Shown piece by piece: positions 60,507-64,000 of a stretch of DNA of 64,000 nucleotides; position 1 is the stretch's first letter; every line of letters begins with the position of its first letter. Position numbers and translations under genes: made by a program. A model generated the notes under the pieces. That model was not told the origin of the DNA. It searched no databases and worked only from the letters and a program-made list of their open reading frames with translations. Source of the stretch: Annona cherimola (taxonomy: Eukaryota; Streptophyta; Magnoliopsida; Magnoliales; Annonaceae); contig CM059971.1 in the NCBI GenBank assembly GCA_030490835.1, positions 102,490,095-102,554,094 of the forward strand, written 5' to 3'.

Positions 60507-61072
60507 GTCACAATGCCTCCACTCGATACAATCCCAAATCATCAACCTACAAAATCTCATGGCCAAAAATCCCCTGCAAGAATTGACATTATTCTCTTCT
60601 CCAATTCATCCGCCTTAACCAGCTTCTGTACAACCCCAAGACAGTAGCAAATCTTGCAGCAAATTCACGGCTACAAATTCAGATTTGCATATGGAGAGTC
60701 CATCTCCATCCCTAATGCAACTAGTGGCATCCCGTCCCCGTCTCTGGCCTCAGCTACGTAATGAATATCAAATCCAATTTCCGAAAACCATCAATACAAG
60801 GCATTGATTAGAACCAAGATTCGTAACCAATTGATCTTCGTTGCTACGATCTGAATCAAGCAAGCAGAAATGGTAACCCCAAATCCCATCAGAGTGTAGT
60901 CCGTGCTCCTTTTCAATTTGCAACAACAGCTTCTCTGGATCAGTTGTAGCCATGGCAGCACCAAAGTTGTAAGGTCCGATAGCTGCTTTTCAACTCATTG
61001 CTAATCGGCGACCTTCCTTCCATCGCCCATAGCATGTTCAGTTTTATCTCTGAAAATCGATGCCTGTGAATC
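60507..61072 (-). other. Continuation of the split repeat, then unassigned sequence
   Basis: 60507-60600 completes the inverted copy of 55607-55700. Farther right, a minus-strand frame (60953-60768) reads MATTDPEKLLLQIEKEHGLH and is open for 61 codons. It looks protein-like and may be an exon captured by the same element, but I do not recognise it. Confidence 0.4.
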
Positions 61073-61731
61073 TGTTAGGTGGTTCCTCCCACGTGAAGGC
61101 AAAGTGGGAGGGCCCACCCATTTTGTTTTCATTTGAAAGATGCCCACCTACCTTTGACTTCTCCTTTGCTTTCGGCGGAATGGGAAGAAAAAGGTGAGAG
61201 AGAGAGAGAGTGATATACACACGGCTCTTCTCGGTGCAGGAGAAATAAGAGGGAGAGAGAGATACAGATCTCGATACGACTCTTCCCTCTCGCCAGAGAA
61301 AAAAATTCGTCGTCGTTGTTCTCTTCAGTCTCAGCAGCAGCAGGAGGTCCGACAGAAGAGATTCAATCCTCCAGGGCTTCTACGGCAGTTATTTCTTTCA
61401 GCCATCAAGCGATAAAATTCTGCCGTCATCTCAATTCGGTGAGATCCATCCGTGATTAATTTCTATGTTGAAATCCATCCATATCGTGATGATGAAATCC
61501 TCTAGATTTAACTAGAGAAGACATTGCTTTGTAATCCCATTATTTTATAGTGGAAGTTTTACCTGGACTGGGTCCCGTGGTTTTTCCCCTTTATTAAAGA
61601 AGGGGTTTTCCACGTAAAATTGTGGTGTGTTTTTCTGTGGGTTTGGTTATTTATTATTTGTGATATTTATTGTCTGAGATAAATTATTCCTGTTTAATCT
61701 ACACAAAAGGGGATAGCCTAAAATCCCAACA
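61073..61731 (+). mobile_element. 5' LTR of a Tnt1-like copia retrotransposon
   Basis: A 659-bp repeat starts TGTTAGG and ends CCCAACA, the short inverted ends usual for copia LTRs. It stops two bases before the primer-binding site. A GA-rich block (61190-61265) probably lies in the transcribed leader. The 3' LTR and the target duplication are outside the window. Confidence 0.85.
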
Positions 61732-61733
61732 AG

Positions 61734-61746
61734 TGGTATCAGAGCC
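61734..61746 (+). promoter_or_regulatory. Primer-binding site for initiator methionine tRNA
   Basis: TGGTATCAGAGCC matches the complement of the plant initiator tRNA-Met 3' end, the usual minus-strand primer of copia elements. It lies 2 bp after the LTR. Confidence 0.9.
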
Positions 61747-61781
61747 TGGTCTGTTTTTACGTAATTTCTTGTGTGGATTAG

Positions 61782-64000
61782 ATGGAAGAAACTTCATTCA
61801 CAATGGTCAAACTCACATCATCAAATTACTCAATATGGAAAACAAGGATGGAAAATATTTTGTATTGCAAAGAACTTTATCTGGCTATTAAAGTGAAAGG
61901 AGTGAAGCCCGTGGATAAAACTCAAGATGATTGGGATGTGCTAAATAGAAAAGTTGTTGGGCATATCCGCCAATGGGTTGATCAGAGTGTTTTTCACCAT
62001 GTTGCTAAGGAAACTGATGCATTCAAATTATGGGAAACATTAGAAAGCCTATATGAACGCAAATCAGCTGTAAATAAGGCTTTTCTAATTAAAAGGCTCG
62101 TTAATATGAAGTATAAAGATGGACAAAAAGTTGCTGAGCATTTGAGTAATTTCCAAGAAGCTTTAAATGATTTATCCAGCATGAAAATTATATTTGCTGA
62201 TGAAGTGCAGGCATTACTTTTGTTGAGTTCCTTGCCAGACAGTTGGGAAACCTTGGTAATTTCACTCAGTAACTCTGCTCCTAATGGTGTTGTATCAATG
62301 GATGTGGTGAAAGACAGCATGTTTAATGAAGAAGCAAGACGGAGAGAACAAGGTACATCCGTCAATTATGAAGCACTAGTTACAGAAAACAGAGGGAGAA
62401 ATCAGCACAGATATTCTCGCAATAATGATCGTGACAAGTCTAAATGGAATCGTGATCAATCGAGAAGGAGATCAAAGTCAAGAGGAGTCAAATGCTATCA
62501 TTGTGGTAAGCCTGGACATGTAATTAGAGAATGCAGAAAGTTGAAAAGAGAGGAAGAATATAAAAAGAAAAATGAAGAAAAGAAAGATGACACAGAAAAA
62601 GCAGCAGTTGCATTCGAAGATGATGTTGTCATAGCTTGTGATGTTAATTGCTTTGCCAATGATGTGCCTACATGGGTAATAGATTCTGCAGCTTCTTCAC
62701 ACGTTACTCCATGTAAAGAGTTCTTCTCATCTTACACTAGCGGAGATTTTGGCTATGTAAGGATGGGAAATGATGGCAGATGCAAGATTCAAGGTATTGG
62801 TGATGTTTGGCTAGAGACAGACATGGGATGCAAACTGGTGTTGAAAAGTGTCAAGCATGTTCCAGAACTTCGATTCAATTTAATCTCTGCAGGACAGTTA
62901 GACAATGATGGATACTGTCATCAATTTGGTAGTAGTAAATGGAAACTGACGAAAGGTTCTCTTATTTTCGCTAAGGGAAATAAGACTGACACTCTTTACA
63001 GATCTTATATGAAGATTGCTAAGGGAGAAGTGAATGCGGTGGAGCATGAATCCTCCTCAGAGCTATGGCACAAGCGACTTGGCCACATGAGCGAGAAAGG
63101 TTTGAATATTCTTGCGAAAAAGCAATATTTGCCTAAAGGTTTACCTCTAAAATCATGCATTGATTGTTTAGTTGGAAAACAACATAGAGTTGCATTTCAT
63201 AAATTCCCTCCACATAGAAAGCATGATATACTTGATCTGGTGCATACTGATGTGTGTTCTATGGGTGATAGAACTCTTGGTGGTGCTATATATTTTGTTA
63301 CTTTCATTGATGATCATTCCAGGAAAGTATGGGCTTATGCAATAAAGGCCAAAGACGAGGTTCTAAGTATCTTCAAGCACTTCCAAACTACTGTTGAAAG
63401 AGAAACAGGAAAGAGATTAAAATGCGTTCGTGCCGACAATGGTGGTGAATACAGAGGACCGTTTGAAAGATACTGCAGTGAACGTGGTATCAGACTTGAG
63501 AAGACAGTTCCTAAGACGCCTCAACAGAACGGTGTGGCAGAGAGAATGAACAGAAGTATTTGTGAAAGAGTCAGGTGTATGCTCTCTCATGCAAAATTAT
63601 CAAAGTCCTTCTGGGGTGAGGCAATGAGAACTGCAGTTGATTTGATTAACCTGTCTCCTTCAGCTCCTTTGGACGGTGAGATTCCAGAAAAGGTATGGAA
63701 AGGAAAAGATATTTCTTATGAACACTTACGGGTATTTGGTTGCAGGGCATTTGTTCACATTTCTAAGGATGAAAGATCCAAGTTGGACAGTAAAACTAAA
63801 CAGTGTATCTTCCTCGGCTATGCACATGAAGAATTTGGTTATAGATTATGGGATCTTATTGACAAGAAGATTATTAGAAGCAGGGATGTAATCTTCTTCG
63901 AAGATCAAACAATCGAAGACTTTGAGAAAACTGAAAAGGCAAAGTCTCCAGAAGAAGGCCCAGTTGATTTGAGGTCGTGTACTCCACCTGTTGCGCATAC
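61782..64000 (+). CDS. Copia Gag-Pol polyprotein (Tnt1 lineage), 5' 739 codons, runs off the window
   Basis: An unbroken frame from ATG 61782 to the right edge. Gag begins MEETSFTMVKLTSSNYSIW and has a CCHC knuckle (CYHCGKPGHVIREC, residues 238-251). The protease has DSAASSH at residue 301, then LISAGQLDNDG. The pre-integrase zinc region reads LWHKRLGHMSEKGL...CIDC. The integrase core has D490 (HTDVCS), D552 (ADNGGEY) and E587 (NGVAERMNR). FGCRAFVH and SRDVIFF follow, just before reverse transcriptase. Order and wording closely resemble tobacco Tnt1. The D-to-E spacing is 34 residues, where Tnt1 as I recall has 35. The intact frame and LTR suggest a young element; the right half cannot be judged. 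Confidence 0.93.
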   Translation, partial: MEETSFTMVKLTSSNYSIWKTRMENILYCKELYLAIKVKGVKPVDKTQDDWDVLNRKVVGHIRQWVDQSVFHHVAKETDAFKLWETLESLYERKSAVNKAFLIKRLVNMKYKDGQKVAEHLSNFQEALNDLSSMKIIFADEVQALLLLSSLPDSWETLVISLSNSAPNGVVSMDVVKDSMFNEEARRREQGTSVNYEALVTENRGRNQHRYSRNNDRDKSKWNRDQSRRRSKSRGVKCYHCGKPGHVIRECRKLKREEEYKKKNEEKKDDTEKAAVAFEDDVVIACDVNCFANDVPTWVIDSAASSHVTPCKEFFSSYTSGDFGYVRMGNDGRCKIQGIGDVWLETDMGCKLVLKSVKHVPELRFNLISAGQLDNDGYCHQFGSSKWKLTKGSLIFAKGNKTDTLYRSYMKIAKGEVNAVEHESSSELWHKRLGHMSEKGLNILAKKQYLPKGLPLKSCIDCLVGKQHRVAFHKFPPHRKHDILDLVHTDVCSMGDRTLGGAIYFVTFIDDHSRKVWAYAIKAKDEVLSIFKHFQTTVERETGKRLKCVRADNGGEYRGPFERYCSERGIRLEKTVPKTPQQNGVAERMNRSICERVRCMLSHAKLSKSFWGEAMRTAVDLINLSPSAPLDGEIPEKVWKGKDISYEHLRVFGCRAFVHISKDERSKLDSKTKQCIFLGYAHEEFGYRLWDLIDKKIIRSRDVIFFEDQTIEDFEKTEKAKSPEEGPVDLRSCTPPVAH

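Noticed and set aside
61994..62365. Minus-strand ORF of 123 codons.
   Set aside because: It is the antisense of the intact copia gag frame.
1..64000. CRISPR arrays, bacterial operons, ribosomal RNA or complete tRNA genes.
   Set aside because: The window is plant nuclear DNA with spliced genes; none of these structures was seen.

Overview
This window is nuclear DNA from a flowering plant, most likely not a grass. It holds two spliced host genes of typical plant form: a MAD1 spindle-checkpoint gene and an RRM RNA-binding protein gene. The rest is AT-rich intergenic DNA filled with plant transposable elements: Mutator-like elements (MULEs), Tourist-like and Mutator-like MITEs, tRNA-derived SINEs, solo LTRs and a Tnt1-like copia element. 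No species can be named from the sequence.

Layout. (1) 1-8162, minus: MAD1, with twelve coding exons in the window and the C-terminal exons beyond the left edge. Its introns carry a Tourist-like MITE, a very short SINE and two minisatellites. (2) 8577-17459: a complete 8.9-kb MULE with long inverted repeats and a perfect 9-bp target duplication, inserted about 415 bp upstream of the MAD1 start codon. It holds a decayed FAR1-type transposase, an apparently intact GRF zinc-finger/coiled-coil/membrane ORF, a ~142-bp minisatellite and a captured first exon of a GH2 beta-galactosidase gene. (3) 17469-45589: about 28 kb without a convincing host gene, rich in MITEs, a 1-kb solo LTR, a 325-bp SINE with a 15-bp target duplication, a 188-bp tandem duplication and a perfect 174-bp inverted repeat at 34090-34445. 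(4) 45590-49691, plus: the RRM gene, six coding exons, 284 residues. (5) 51441-56013: a MITE with a perfect 9-bp target duplication, then a 1.9-kb Pack-MULE carrying part of an At1g65710-like gene, inserted in the inverted repeat of an older MULE-like element. (6) 56265-60600: a second, inverted copy of that older element's core, split by a 4.0-kb LTR-like element with target duplication GTCAC. (7) 61073-64000: the 5' part of a Tnt1-like copia retrotransposon (LTR, primer-binding site, open gag-protease-integrase frame) running off the right edge.

The two host genes are not functionally linked. The strongest theme is transposon biology. Several hairpin MITEs of differing sequence end in 9-bp target duplications, which fits cross-mobilisation by MULE transposases. 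Two different MULE families here carry captured host-gene fragments. Nesting gives a relative insertion order in the 53-61 kb block. All homology calls come from reading the sequence and remembered family motifs; no database search was run.
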